NCBI GenBank assembly: GCA_001797315.1 | Contig: MGPC01000039.1 | Span: 1 to 50,468 of the forward strand | From: Curvibacter sp. GWA2_64_110 | GTDB taxonomy: Bacteria; Pseudomonadota; Gammaproteobacteria; Burkholderiales; Burkholderiaceae_C | DNA length: 50,468 bases | Reading direction: 5' to 3' | In this document: in pieces, positions 21,076 through 29,995 of the stretch | Numbering within the stretch: the stretch's first letter is position 1 | Layout of the letters: the number at the start of each line of letters is the position of its first letter | Translations under genes and position numbers: made by a program | The notes under the pieces: model-generated | The model's database searches: none | What the model was told of the DNA's origin: nothing | The model's input: the letters and a program-made list of their open reading frames with translations, nothing else

Positions 21076-21113
21076 GGCGGTCGGTTGTCAAGGAATGCAA
21101 GTCGGGCCGGGGG

Positions 21114-21827
21114 TCAGTTGCCCAGGCCGGCAAAGATATTCTGCACGTCGTCGTTGGCGTCGATGGCGGCCAGGAAGGCCTCCACCTCTTCCAGCGCTTC
21201 GGCGCTCAGGCTGGCCGGGTCAACCGGGTTCTTGGCCTTGTAGCCCAGTTTGGCCGACAGGACGGTGAAACCCTGGGCGGGCAGGGCGCGGCTCACCAGG
21301 TCGAGGTCGGTGGGGTCGGTCAGGAACAGCGTGGTGCCACCTTCCTCGCCCGGCTCGAAGTCCTGGGCGCCGGCTTCGATGGCGGCCAGCTCGGGGTCGG
21401 CGCCGGCCGCAGCGGGTTCGGCTTCGATCATGCCGACGTGGTCAAAGTCCCAGGCCACCGAGCCGGAGGTGCCCAGCTGACCCTTGCGGAACAGCACGCG
21501 CATTTCAGGGGCGGTGCGGTTGACGTTGTCGGTCAGGCATTCCACCATCACCGGCACGCGGTGCGGCGCGAAGCCTTCGTAGATCACGTGCTCGAAGTGG
21601 ACCGCTTCACCGGTGAGGCCGGCGCCTTTCTTGATGGCGCGCTCCAGCGTGTCCTTGGGCATGGAGACCTTGCGGGCCTGTTCCACCACCAGCCGCAGGC
21701 GGGCGTTCAGGGCCGGGTCGGCGCCGTTGCGTGCCGCCACCATGATTTCCTTGGCCAGCTTGCCAAACAGTTTGCCTCTGGCATCTGCGGCCTGTGCCTT
21801 GCCTTTTGCTTTCCACTGCGCGCCCAT
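21114..21827 (-). CDS. yebC: YebC/PmpR (TACO1) family protein
   Basis: The product is 237 residues. It begins [19 protein letters not shown] and continues [19 protein letters not shown], the typical YebC start, followed by the conserved [15 protein letters not shown] and [19 protein letters not shown] blocks. Family members were described as DNA-binding regulators and more recently as translation factors acting on ribosomes stalled at proline-rich stretches. The sequence does not decide which applies. The 268 bases upstream (21828-22095) hold no gene; they contain its presumed promoter. Confidence 0.93.
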   Translation of the reverse strand: MGAQWKAKGKAQAADARGKLFGKLAKEIMVAARNGADPALNARLRLVVEQARKVSMPKDTLERAIKKGAGLTGEAVHFEHVIYEGFAPHRVPVMVECLTDNVNRTAPEMRVLFRKGQLGTSGSVAWDFDHVGMIEAEPAAAGADPELAAIEAGAQDFEPGEEGGTTLFLTDPTDLDLVSRALPAQGFTVLSAKLGYKAKNPVDPASLSAEALEEVEAFLAAIDANDDVQNIFAGLGN

Positions 21828-22095
21828 GTCGGATCTTTCTTGCGGTTGCGGCGCTCCAGGGCGCCTGGCTTGTTGTGTGTGATGGGGCCTGCGCGCAAGT
21901 TGAACGACGTGGCGCAGGACCGGGGGCCCTGTTTATACACCCGGACGATGAGCCTTGACCTTGAGGGGGGGCAATGGTCAGCGCGATCGCGTCGATGGCT
22001 GCCGTGTGTTGCCTCCAGCGGTTGAAACTTCAGACCGAAGCAGCCATTCGAAATCGTATGCAGGTGTGCTTTCTGGGACCGTGCCCAGACGCAAC

Positions 22096-23016
22096 TCAAT
22101 TGCCTGACGCTGCAACCACGAAGTCAAGAAATGTCTTCACACGCAAAGAGGCCCTGTTTTGCTGGGCATAGATGGCATAAATATCGGCGTCCGGGCTGTT
22201 GTAGCCGGGTAGCAGCTGAACCAGCCGGCCCGACTGCAGATACTTCTGAACATCCCACTCGGCCCGGAGCAGGATGCCGTGACCATCCAGTGCCCAGTTG
22301 ACAGCAATGCCGCCGTCGTTGGTCGTCAGATTTCCCCGAATCCTGACGCTCTGCGTTGATTCGGTTTTGCTTTTGCCCTTGCCTTTTGTGCTTGTGAATC
22401 GCCACAGCCCATACGCCTCATCGCCTTGACGAATGCCTATGCAGTTGTGCTTTGCGAGATCGCCAGGCGTCTTGGGTTCCCCGTGCTTCTTCAAGTACAT
22501 GGGCGAGGCCACAACGATTCTGCGATTCGCGGCGATCAGTCGAGCGACAGAACGGGAGTCCGGCGGATTGCCGAACCTGAAACAGATGTCGTAAGCGTCG
22601 TCGCCACTGGGCGGTGGATTGACTGACAACTGCAGCTGGATGTCCACCTTGGGGTACTTCCGGACAAATTCGGAAATCAGGGGGGCAATATGGTTTCGGC
22701 CGAACCCAAGCGTGGCATTCACCCTCAGCAATCCCTGGGGCGCAGCGGTAGACCCCAAAAGCTGGTCCTCCATCTCGCTGATGCCGGCAATGATCTTGCG
22801 CGCGTGTTCCAGATAGACCTCCCCCTCAGGGGTGAGGCTCATGCTCCGGGTGGTCCGATTGAAAAGCGGGATGCCAAGACGCGTTTCCATCAGAGACAGG
22901 TGTCTGCTGACAGCCGCGGGGGTAATGCCCTGCTCGCGTGCCGTCTTGCTGATAGAGCAGGCGGTGGCCAAGGCCAGGAAAAATTCAATGTCTGCAGGGT
23001 TGATCAACTTGGCCAT
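22096..23016 (-). CDS. LysR-family regulator of the tartrate genes
   Basis: The product is 306 residues from ATG 23016; an upstream in-frame TTG at 23031 would add five residues. The HTH lies in ACSISKTAREQGITPAAVSRHLS (within residues 15-40) and the C-terminal effector domain resembles the CrgA/DsdC-like group. No clear ribosome site precedes the ATG. It is divergent from the Bug protein and ttdAB genes and is probably their regulator, with L-tartrate or a related hydroxy acid as a guess for the inducer. Confidence 0.9.
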   Translation of the reverse strand: MAKLINPADIEFFLALATACSISKTAREQGITPAAVSRHLSLMETRLGIPLFNRTTRSMSLTPEGEVYLEHARKIIAGISEMEDQLLGSTAAPQGLLRVNATLGFGRNHIAPLISEFVRKYPKVDIQLQLSVNPPPSGDDAYDICFRFGNPPDSRSVARLIAANRRIVVASPMYLKKHGEPKTPGDLAKHNCIGIRQGDEAYGLWRFTSTKGKGKSKTESTQSVRIRGNLTTNDGGIAVNWALDGHGILLRAEWDVQKYLQSGRLVQLLPGYNSPDADIYAIYAQQNRASLRVKTFLDFVVAASGN

Positions 23017-23050
23017 GATTTTTAAATTCAAGTTAAGAATGATTTAAATT

Positions 23051-23060
23051 TTCGGCCGAA
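23051..23060. promoter_or_regulatory. Candidate LysR operator palindrome
   Basis: TTCGGCCGAA, a perfect 10-base palindrome, lies within AT-rich flanks in the 125-base divergent region between the LysR gene and the Bug gene. It is a plausible regulator site by position only. Confidence 0.35.
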
Positions 23061-23141
23061 TTTTAAAGTTGAAAGAATCTAAAGTGCAACCTAGCCGATA
23101 CCGGCAGAGAGACGAAACCCTCAAGATCCAAGGAGACAAAC

Positions 23142-24110
23142 ATGGCTCACAAATTCGCCAAACAAGTTCTGGCAACTGTCCTGTGCGGCGCCGCCGGATT
23201 GGCCTCAGCGCAAGCCTGGCCCACCAAAAACGTCACGATTGTGGTTCCGTTCCCAGCGGGGGGGACGACCGATGTGTTGGCGCGGGCGGTCTCGACAAAG
23301 CTGTCGGCTGCAATTGGCCAACCCGTGATCGTCGAGAACAAGCCCGGTGCCGGCGCCACCCTGGGGGCGGCGGTCGTCGCCAAGGCTCCCGCTGACGGCT
23401 ACACCTTGCTGATGGGTGCGGTCCATCACACGGTAGCCACCAGCGTCTACAAGAATTTGCAGTACAGCTTTGAAAAAGACTTTGCACCCATCACGACCGT
23501 GGCCCTGGTGCCCAACGTCCTGGTCGTGAGCAGCAAGGCCCCCTACAACAGCGTCAACGACCTGGTTGCAGTTGGCAAGGCATCCCCGGAAAAGCTGTCC
23601 TACGGCTCGAACGGAACTGGCACGGCACAGCACATGATCGGAACGCAGTTCCAGATCGAAACAGGCGCAAAGATCCTGCACGTGCCCTACAAGGGAAGTG
23701 CGCCTTTGACGACCGATTTGCTGGGCGGTCAAGTGAGCATGTCGTTTGACACCATCACGCCTGTCCTCCCCTTCATCAAGGAAGGCAAGCTGAAGGCCCT
23801 GGCCGTGACCACGGCCAAGCGTTCCTCAACCCTTCCCAACGTACCGACCTTGCAAGAAGCGGGGATCCCCAACATCGCGATTGGCACCTGGTTCGGTTTG
23901 CTGGCTCCGGCTGCAACACCCAAAGACGTCGTGGCTCGACTGAACGCCGAGGTGGTCAAGATCATCAAGTCCCCTGAGTTCACAAAGCAGATGATGGACA
24001 TCGGGGCAGAGCCCATCGGCAACAAGCCGGAGGAAATGGCCAAGCAGATCAAAGACGAGACCCAGAAATTTGCCCGGCTGATCAAGGTGGGCAAGATCAC
24101 TTTGGACTGA
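23142..24110 (+). CDS. Bug-family (TctC-like) periplasmic binding protein, tartrate cluster
   Basis: The product is 322 residues from ATG 23142 behind AAGGAG. The signal peptide ends around GLASAQA. The mature protein shows the family blocks VPFPAGGTTDVLAR, QPVIVENKPGAGATLGA, SYGSNGTGTAQHMIG and KLKALAVTTAKRS. It is 29 bases upstream of ttdA, so it probably captures tartrate or another dicarboxylate in the periplasm. No membrane permease gene is adjacent. It resembles the other Bug protein at 3284 only at the family level. Confidence 0.93.
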   Translation: MAHKFAKQVLATVLCGAAGLASAQAWPTKNVTIVVPFPAGGTTDVLARAVSTKLSAAIGQPVIVENKPGAGATLGAAVVAKAPADGYTLLMGAVHHTVATSVYKNLQYSFEKDFAPITTVALVPNVLVVSSKAPYNSVNDLVAVGKASPEKLSYGSNGTGTAQHMIGTQFQIETGAKILHVPYKGSAPLTTDLLGGQVSMSFDTITPVLPFIKEGKLKALAVTTAKRSSTLPNVPTLQEAGIPNIAIGTWFGLLAPAATPKDVVARLNAEVVKIIKSPEFTKQMMDIGAEPIGNKPEEMAKQIKDETQKFARLIKVGKITLD

Positions 24111-24139
24111 GCCCAAGACTCAATATCCTGGAGTATTCC

Positions 24140-25039
24140 GTGAATAAAGAAGCAGCAGTAGCAGATCTGACCCACCTGATGTCGAAGTTCACTTCGTACA
24201 TCGGGAAACGGTTGCCCACCGATGTGACGCAAAAACTTGGTGAGCTGCGCGAGAAGGAAGTGAACTTCCTGGCCAAGGAAGTCTATGAATCCATGCGCCT
24301 GAACCAGGAAGCTGCGGACAAGCTGGACCGCCCCAGCTGCCAGGACACCGGTGTGATCCAGTATTTCCTGACGGCCGGCGCGAACTTCCCGCTGCTGGGG
24401 GAGCTGGAGGACATATTGCTGGGGGCGACCGAAGGTGCCACGAAGGATGGCCCCCTGCGCCATAACGCCGTGGAGACTTTCGTCGAGAAAAACACGGGAA
24501 CGAATACCGGCACCAAGATTCCATGGCTGGACTGGGAGATCGTGCCCAATGACGACAGCGTCATCATCGACGTCTACATGGCCGGCGGCGGCTGCACGCT
24601 GCCGGGTGCAGCCAAGGTGCTGATGCCGGGCCAAGGCTATGAGGGTGTTGCTGAATTCGTGTTCGACGTCATCACCTCGCGCGGCGTCAACGCCTGTCCG
24701 CCGCTGCTGGTGGGCGTGGGCGTGTCAACCTCGGCCGAAACAGCGGCGCGCCTGTCCAAAAAAGCCATCTTGCGCCCGGTAACCTCCCGCCACAGCAATG
24801 ACAACGCCGCCCTGATGGAAGAGCTGATGGCCGAAGGCCTGAACGAGCTGGGTCTGGGGCCACAAGGCCTGACCGGTAACGCCAGCGTGATGGGCGTGAA
24901 CATCGAGTCGTCGGCTCGCCATCCCTCCACCATCGGCGTGGCGGTTTCCACCGGCTGCTGGGCGCATCGCCGCGGCAAGATCAAGATCAAAGCCGATCTG
25001 TCTTACGAGGTCATTTCGCACGAAGGATTCAAGCTGTGA
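24140..25039 (+). CDS. ttdA: L(+)-tartrate dehydratase, alpha subunit
   Basis: The product is 299 residues from GTG 24140 with TGGAG upstream. It is the catalytic [4Fe-4S] half of a class I fumarase-type hydro-lyase. Cluster cysteines are seen in [16 protein letters not shown] and [10 protein letters not shown]. Other family blocks are [11 protein letters not shown] and [15 protein letters not shown]. Close similarity in length and sequence to E. coli TtdA (303 residues), and the separate beta subunit downstream, favour tartrate dehydratase (L-tartrate to oxaloacetate and water) over fumarase, but activity on fumarate or other hydroxy diacids cannot be excluded. Confidence 0.88.
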   Translation: MNKEAAVADLTHLMSKFTSYIGKRLPTDVTQKLGELREKEVNFLAKEVYESMRLNQEAADKLDRPSCQDTGVIQYFLTAGANFPLLGELEDILLGATEGATKDGPLRHNAVETFVEKNTGTNTGTKIPWLDWEIVPNDDSVIIDVYMAGGGCTLPGAAKVLMPGQGYEGVAEFVFDVITSRGVNACPPLLVGVGVSTSAETAARLSKKAILRPVTSRHSNDNAALMEELMAEGLNELGLGPQGLTGNASVMGVNIESSARHPSTIGVAVSTGCWAHRRGKIKIKADLSYEVISHEGFKL

Positions 25040-25644
25040 AAAAAGTTCTTACCACTCCCATCAAGGACGAAGACCTCGAAGCGCTGAACATCGGGGACGT
25101 GGTCTATCTCACAGGAACACTGGTGACCTGCCGTGACGTGGCGCACCGGCGCCTGATCGAGCTCGGCCGCGAGTTGCCGGTGGATCTCAGGGGCGGTGCC
25201 ATCTTCCACGCGGGGCCGATCGTGCGCCAGAAGGAAGACGGCGAGTACGAGATGGTCTCGATCGGTCCGACCACCAGCATGCGCATGGAGAAGTTTGAGA
25301 AGGAGTTCATCAAGCAGACCGGCGTGAAGCTGATCGTGGGCAAGGGCGGCATGGGCCCGGAAACCCAGGAAGGTTGTGTCGAGAACAAAGCGGTTCACGC
25401 CATCTTCCCGGGCGGTTGTGCCGTATTGGCCGCCACCAAGGTCGAGAAGATCGAAGCCGCTGAATGGAAAGACCTGGGTATGCCCGAGACACTGTGGGTC
25501 AACCGCGTGAAGGAGTTCGGCCCGCTGATCATCTCGATTGACACCAAAGGCAAGAATCTGATCGAGGAAAACAAGGCGATCTTCAACCAGAAGAAGAAGC
25601 CTATTCTTGAACGGATCAACGCCCAGGTCCGTTTTATCAAGTAA
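25036..25644 (+). CDS. ttdB: L(+)-tartrate dehydratase, beta subunit
   Basis: The product is 202 residues from GTG 25036, which overlaps the ttdA stop (GTGA). It is very similar to E. coli TtdB (201 residues): KKVLTTPIK start, [42 protein letters not shown] and [13 protein letters not shown]. It is the second half of the heterodimeric class I hydro-lyase and binds substrate carboxylates. The beta subunit matches TtdB more clearly than fumarase beta chains, which supports the tartrate assignment for the pair. Confidence 0.88.
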   Translation: MKKVLTTPIKDEDLEALNIGDVVYLTGTLVTCRDVAHRRLIELGRELPVDLRGGAIFHAGPIVRQKEDGEYEMVSIGPTTSMRMEKFEKEFIKQTGVKLIVGKGGMGPETQEGCVENKAVHAIFPGGCAVLAATKVEKIEAAEWKDLGMPETLWVNRVKEFGPLIISIDTKGKNLIEENKAIFNQKKKPILERINAQVRFIK

Positions 25645-25658
25645 GCGGTGAGTAACTG

Positions 25659-25680
25659 AAAGCTGCCTCGCGGGGGCTTC
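25659..25680 (+). terminator. Weak terminator after ttdAB
   Basis: AAGC pairs with GCTT around an interrupted CC/GG stem, followed by a T-rich stretch. The 238 bases from 25645 to 25882 contain no gene I can support. Confidence 0.45.
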
Positions 25681-25882
25681 TTGTTGTTGGCAATATGAGC
25701 GGCGACTCAGTCCTCGCTGGGTGACAGGTGTGCAACACGCCTGCCACCTTGTTCCAGGCCGTGCGGGTGGCGGCCAGCCCCGAGATGTCGCGCGCATCGG
25801 CCATGAAGCTGTCGAAATCGGGTGAGGCGCATTGGTACACCGGCAGGATGGGCCGACGCGGCCCGTCCGGCCTGTGCCGCGC

Positions 25883-26587
25883 TCAAATGCGCTTGGGAAT
25901 GTTCAAACCCTTGGCCACCGCCGGCCGTGCCACAAATGCGGCCAGCACACGCGTGACGTTCGGGAAATCCTGGATGCCGACCAACTCACCGGCTTCGTAA
26001 AAGCCGACCAGGTTGCGCACCCAGCCGAAGGTGGCGATGTCGGCAATCGTGTAGTCGCGGCCCATGATCCAGTCGCGGCCTTCGAGCCGCTGGTCCAGCA
26101 CCTTCAGCAGGCGCTTGGTCTCGGCCACGTAGCGGTCGCGCGGGCGCTTGTCTTCATAGTCCTTGCCGGCGAACTTATGGAAGAAACCGAGCTGGCCGAA
26201 CATGGGGCCGATGCCGCCCATCTGGAACATCAGCCACTGCAGGGTTTCGTAGCGCGCGGCCGGGTCGGCGGGCAGGAATTGGCCGGTTTTCTCGGCCAGG
26301 TAGATCAGGATGGCGCCGGACTCGAACAGCGCCAGCGGCTGGCCGCCGGGGCCGTTGGGGTCGAGGATGGCCGGGATCTTGTTGTTGGGGTTGAGCGAGA
26401 GGAATTCCGGCGAGAGCTGGTCGTTGGTTTCGAAGTTCACCAGGTGCGGCTCGTAGGGCAGGCCGGTCTCTTCCAGCATGATCGAGACCTTGACGCCGTT
26501 GGGCGTGGGCAGCGAATAGAGCTGTAGCCGGTCAGGGTGCTGGGCGGGCCATTTTTTCGTGATGGGGAAGTCGGCGAGGGTGGTCAT
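25883..26587 (-). CDS. Glutathione S-transferase, YfcG/YghU-like
   Basis: From ATG 26587 (MTTLADFPITKKW) the product is 234 residues. The frame is open for another 1.8 kb upstream, but that part is antisense to other genes. The N-terminal thioredoxin-fold domain has LYSLPTPNGVKVSIMLEE, typical of Nu-class GSTs in which Thr/Asn near the active site replace Ser/Tyr. NKIPAILDPNGP and LFESGAILIYLAEKTG complete the glutathione site. The all-helical C-terminal domain ends PAVAKGLNIPKRI. YfcG-type enzymes act as disulfide-bond reductases using glutathione. No operon partner is apparent. Confidence 0.9.
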   Translation of the reverse strand: MTTLADFPITKKWPAQHPDRLQLYSLPTPNGVKVSIMLEETGLPYEPHLVNFETNDQLSPEFLSLNPNNKIPAILDPNGPGGQPLALFESGAILIYLAEKTGQFLPADPAARYETLQWLMFQMGGIGPMFGQLGFFHKFAGKDYEDKRPRDRYVAETKRLLKVLDQRLEGRDWIMGRDYTIADIATFGWVRNLVGFYEAGELVGIQDFPNVTRVLAAFVARPAVAKGLNIPKRI

Positions 26588-26670
26588 GGGCGCTGAAGTG
26601 TGAGAGTGAAATGCAGCGCCCACTGTAGCCCAAGCACGTTGAGTCTGCAGCGTGCGACGCTGCCGCCACT

Positions 26671-27354
26671 TCACGCCGTGCGGTTGCGCCAGGCGAAGAA
26701 GCCGCGGTACAGCGCGACGCTGAACGCCATGCCCCAGGTCATGCCGACAAACATGCCGCCCAGCATGCCGGGCAGGGTGCTGGTGCCGATGTTGAGTTGC
26801 CAGCGTGCCAGCCACAGTGCACCGGCCGTCATGCCGAGCAGCATCCAGCCCGAGCAAATCAAGTTCTGTGCCAAGAGGGAACAGAGATAGCGGCCACAGT
26901 GCGGACGCAGCAGACGCAGGCTGGGGATGGCCAGCAGGCCGCCAGCCAGCATGCCGATGTGCATGCCGGGCAGGAATTCGATGTGCAGTGCCAGACTGTC
27001 CATGAAGCTCAGGCCCGCTGATTGGCTGCACAGGCTGTCGAGTCGGGACGGGCCAGCTTGCGCCACGTCGTACAGCAAGCCGAGCAGCATACCGCCGAAG
27101 CCGAGAGAGAGCATGACGTGCGGTGGCGACAGGCCGGCGCGCTGCGGCCGGATCCAGGCCAGCGCCGCGCAGCCGGCAGCGACGGCCACCAGCGTCAAGG
27201 CGATGAGCAAGGCCTGGTTGCTGCTGGCCAGACTGGAGGAGTGCCCCAGTGCCCACAACGTCAGCCCCACCACGCCGACCAGCAGTGCGGGCGTCAGGGC
27301 GGCCGAGCCGATGCTGCGGGCCAGCCAGTGCGGTTGCGGGTCGAGGTTCATCAT
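26671..27354 (-). CDS. Multi-pass membrane protein of unknown function
   Basis: The 227-residue product has about six hydrophobic segments (roughly residues 15-35, 45-65, 80-98, 128-146, 160-182 and 195-217). The layout resembles DUF1109/NrsF anti-sigma membrane proteins, with which short Met/Gly-rich helices are shared (GMLLGLLYD, GMHIGMLAGGLLAIP), but I cannot assign it firmly, and no ECF sigma gene is adjacent. Cys residues at about 110, 152, 157 and 166 are notable. It stands alone, 83 bases from the GST gene on the same strand. Confidence 0.68.
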   Translation of the reverse strand: MMNLDPQPHWLARSIGSAALTPALLVGVVGLTLWALGHSSSLASSNQALLIALTLVAVAAGCAALAWIRPQRAGLSPPHVMLSLGFGGMLLGLLYDVAQAGPSRLDSLCSQSAGLSFMDSLALHIEFLPGMHIGMLAGGLLAIPSLRLLRPHCGRYLCSLLAQNLICSGWMLLGMTAGALWLARWQLNIGTSTLPGMLGGMFVGMTWGMAFSVALYRGFFAWRNRTA

Positions 27355-27613
27355 CTGTCGGACAGGGCCATTCTTGAATATTTGCTAACGGGTGCTTGGT
27401 TGAAATCAATCGACCGTCTAGGGTAAACCCGATAGCCGCTGGTGCGTGACTCCATAACACTTGCGCGTAGTTCAACGGATGGACTCTATTCCGGCCTGGT
27501 GTCTGCGGGCGACTGGATGAACGAAGCGCGCCAGCGCTGCATGAGCGTCCGTCAGCCGGCACGAGAGGGCCGGTAAGCTCCGACCCCACTGCTGTCACAG
27601 GAATGCTGCTTCC

Positions 27614-28411
27614 ATGAAAACCTGCCCCGTCGCCGCTGCCCAAACCGCCAATGCCAGCTCCTGGCTGTACCTGCTGGAGCGTTTCGATGTCGGCGTCATC
27701 CATCTGGACATGAACCTGCATGTGGTGGGCATGAATGACTTTGCCCGCCGCAGCCTGCCGGTACAGGACAAGTTGCCGTTCGACAAGTACGTGCTGGATT
27801 TCCATCCCGATGCGGCGAAGAACAAGGTGAAGTTCCTGCTCGACCAGGCGGAATGCCCGGTGAACAATGCGCCACCCATGGCGATGATGATCAACATTCC
27901 GGACCGAATGCTGCTGATCAAAGTGTCCAAGATCGGTGATGCCCAAGGTAGCACCACCGGCTATACGCTGGTGTTCTATGACATTACCGACGTGGTGAGC
28001 CAGGAAGCCGAGGCCGGTACGTCCAAGACCAGCCGCGAAGGCGGGGAGAAGCGTCAACTGCGCAAGATTCCGACCATCAAGCAAAATCGCGTGCTGCTGG
28101 TGGATGTCCCGAATGTTTCCTTCATTCGTTCCGAAGGGCACTACACCTGGGTGCACACCAACCAGGGCAGCCAGTTTTGCAATCTCAACATCGGTGACCT
28201 GGAAAGTCGGCTCGACCCGCAGCTCTTCTTGCGCGTGCACCGCAGCTACATCGTCAACCTGTCGCACGTGGACGAGATCGTGCGCGACGACGGCCGCATG
28301 ACCTTGCGCATGATGGGCTCGACACCGTTGGAAATTCCCGTCTCGCGCGCTAGCGCGCCGCGCCTGATGGAGCAGCTCGGCCTGGTCGATCCGGTGCCGG
28401 CCCGCAGCTGA
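27614..28411 (+). CDS. rcoM: RcoM-like CO-responsive regulator (haem PAS + LytTR)
   Basis: The 265-residue protein has an N-terminal PAS domain (about 15-130) and a C-terminal LytTR DNA-binding domain (about 160-260; FIRSEGHYTWVHT, LRVHRSYIVNLSHVDEIV). This pairing, beside cox genes, matches RcoM, a single-component CO sensor with haem in its PAS domain. Candidate ligands are His64 (VLDFHPDAAKNK) with Cys81 and Met91 or Met92; the characterised protein uses His74 and Met104 with Cys94 nearby (recalled), so ligand spacing differs by about three residues. It should activate coxM onward via the direct repeats at 28466-28494. The 259-base gap upstream contains only a tRNA-like fragment. Confidence 0.82.
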   Translation: MKTCPVAAAQTANASSWLYLLERFDVGVIHLDMNLHVVGMNDFARRSLPVQDKLPFDKYVLDFHPDAAKNKVKFLLDQAECPVNNAPPMAMMINIPDRMLLIKVSKIGDAQGSTTGYTLVFYDITDVVSQEAEAGTSKTSREGGEKRQLRKIPTIKQNRVLLVDVPNVSFIRSEGHYTWVHTNQGSQFCNLNIGDLESRLDPQLFLRVHRSYIVNLSHVDEIVRDDGRMTLRMMGSTPLEIPVSRASAPRLMEQLGLVDPVPARS

Positions 28412-28465
28412 GCGAAGCCCATCCAACATAAGTACCTGCTTATGCGAAGAAATTCTGGCGCTGAT

Positions 28466-28494
28466 CGTTCGTGCAATCCAGCTGCCGTTCGTGC
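28466..28494 (+). promoter_or_regulatory. Direct repeats CGTTCGTGC x2, candidate RcoM/LytTR site
   Basis: CGTTCGTGC occurs at 28466-28474 and again at 28486-28494, exactly 20 bases apart. The repeat resembles the CCGTTCGTC-type half-sites of LytTR regulators and lies 100-125 bases before coxM. A degenerate third copy may sit another 20 bases on (near 28506), next to a TTGATT hexamer that could be the -35 element. A separate inverted repeat CATAAG-N6-CTTATG is at 28427-28444. Confidence 0.6.
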
Positions 28495-28592
28495 GATGTG
28501 AACGGCGGTTGATTGTTTAGCTGCCCCGGCGCAAAACGCTGGCGCTAGAGTCGCGCTCCTAAAGGTCATCAGACCGCATAAAAGGAGACAAC

Positions 28593-29456
28593 GTGATTCC
28601 ACCTACCTTCGCGTACCACGCACCACGCTCCGTGGGCGAGGCGATTTCCCTGCTGTCCACCCTGGGCGACGAGGCCAAGTTGCTGGCCGGCGGCCACAGC
28701 CTGTTGCCGATGATGAAGCTGCGTTTTGCGCAGCCCGGCGCGCTGATCGACATCAACCGCATTCCTGAACTGCGCGGGATTACAGAAGCCGGTGGCCTGA
28801 TCCGCATTGGTGCCATGACAACCGAAAACGAGTTGATAGGCTCCGCGCTGCTGCAGGGCAAGCTGCCCTTGCTGCCGGAAGCGGCGTTGCTGATCGCCGA
28901 CCCGCAGGTGCGCAACCGCGGCACCATCGGCGGCGACATTGCCCACGGCGACCCCGGCAACGACCATCCTGCGATCTGCATGGCGCTCGACGCCACCTTT
29001 GTACTGCAGGGCCCCAAGGGCGAGCGCCAGGTGAAGGCGGTGGACTTCTTCCACGGCACCTACATGACGGCGCTGGCCGAGGACGAGATCCTCACAGCCA
29101 TCCTGGTGGCACCGTTTGCCGCCGGCACCGGCTATGCCTACCAGAAACTCAAGCGCAAGACGGGTGACTGGGCTACCGCCGGCGCTGCCGTAGTGCTCAC
29201 CATGGCCGGAGGGGTGGTCAAACAGGCCCGTATCGGCCTGACCAACGTAGCGCCCACCGCACTGCGCGCGTTGGAGGCTGAGGCGGCACTGCTTGGCAAG
29301 CCGATCAATGATGCCGCGTTGAACGTCGCTGCGGCGGCGGTGCGTGCCGCCTGCGACCCGGCCGAAGACCTGCGGGGTGACGCCGAATACAAGACTGCCA
29401 TGGCCGGCGAGATGGCCAAGCGCGCCATCCGTGCCGCCGCTGCGCGCTGCAAATAA
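28593..29456 (+). CDS. coxM: CO dehydrogenase medium (FAD) subunit
   Basis: The product is 287 residues from GTG 28593 behind AAAGGAGA. It is the flavin subunit of the xanthine oxidase-family CO dehydrogenase. FAD-binding blocks are [11 protein letters not shown] (about residues 32-42) and [17 protein letters not shown] (about 109-125); the C-terminal CO_deh_flav_C domain follows. It passes electrons from the CoxS iron-sulfur centres via FAD towards the respiratory chain. First gene of the cluster; coxS follows after 23 bases. Confidence 0.94.
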   Translation: MIPPTFAYHAPRSVGEAISLLSTLGDEAKLLAGGHSLLPMMKLRFAQPGALIDINRIPELRGITEAGGLIRIGAMTTENELIGSALLQGKLPLLPEAALLIADPQVRNRGTIGGDIAHGDPGNDHPAICMALDATFVLQGPKGERQVKAVDFFHGTYMTALAEDEILTAILVAPFAAGTGYAYQKLKRKTGDWATAGAAVVLTMAGGVVKQARIGLTNVAPTALRALEAEAALLGKPINDAALNVAAAAVRAACDPAEDLRGDAEYKTAMAGEMAKRAIRAAAARCK

Positions 29457-29479
29457 AAGAACAAAAGGAGAGACACCAC

Positions 29480-29971
29480 ATGAGCAAGCACATCGTTTCC
29501 ATGAATCTCAACGGCCGCAAGATGGAGGAGGCCATCGAGCCGCGCACGCTGCTGATCCATTTCCTGCGCGAGAAGATGAACCTGACCGGCGCCCACATCG
29601 GCTGCGAGACCAGCCATTGCGGCGCCTGCACGGTCGACATCGACAACAAGTCGGTCAAGAGCTGCACGCACCTGGCGGTGCAGTGCGACGGCAGCGAGGT
29701 CAAGACGGTGGAGGGTCTGGCCAACGCGGGCGTGCTGCATGCGGTGCAGGACGGTTTCTACAAGGAGCACGGCCTGCAGTGCGGCTTCTGTACGCCCGGC
29801 ATGCTGATGCGGGCCTACCGCTTCCTGCAGGACAACCCGAACCCGACCGAGGAACAGGTGCGCATCGGCATGGCCGGCAACCTGTGCCGTTGCACCGGCT
29901 ACCAGAACATCGTCAAGGCCGTGCTGCACGCAGCCAAGACGCTGCAACAACAAGAGAAAGTGGCTGCCTGA
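29480..29971 (+). CDS. coxS: CO dehydrogenase small (2Fe-2S) subunit
   Basis: The product is 163 residues with AAAGGAGA upstream. It has two [2Fe-2S] clusters: plant-ferredoxin type with Cys42, 47, 50 and 62 ([12 protein letters not shown]...SC), and an all-alpha second cluster with Cys101, 104, 136 and 138 (CGFCTPGM and CRCTGY). It relays electrons from the Mo-Cu site of CoxL to CoxM FAD. The order M-S-L is that of known carboxydotrophs. Confidence 0.95.
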   Translation: MSKHIVSMNLNGRKMEEAIEPRTLLIHFLREKMNLTGAHIGCETSHCGACTVDIDNKSVKSCTHLAVQCDGSEVKTVEGLANAGVLHAVQDGFYKEHGLQCGFCTPGMLMRAYRFLQDNPNPTEEQVRIGMAGNLCRCTGYQNIVKAVLHAAKTLQQQEKVAA

Positions 29972-29995
29972 GCGCGCCCCACAGGAGACAGACAC

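Noticed and set aside
25637-25840. Small minus-strand frame of 67 codons, possibly a gene remnant
   Set aside because: It contains a short Cys-His-containing stretch but no complete domain, no ribosome-binding site and no support from context.
26588-28429. Upstream extension of the GST frame towards the cox region
   Set aside because: The extension runs through a membrane-protein gene in another frame and antisense to the CO sensor; the GST fold begins normally at 26587.
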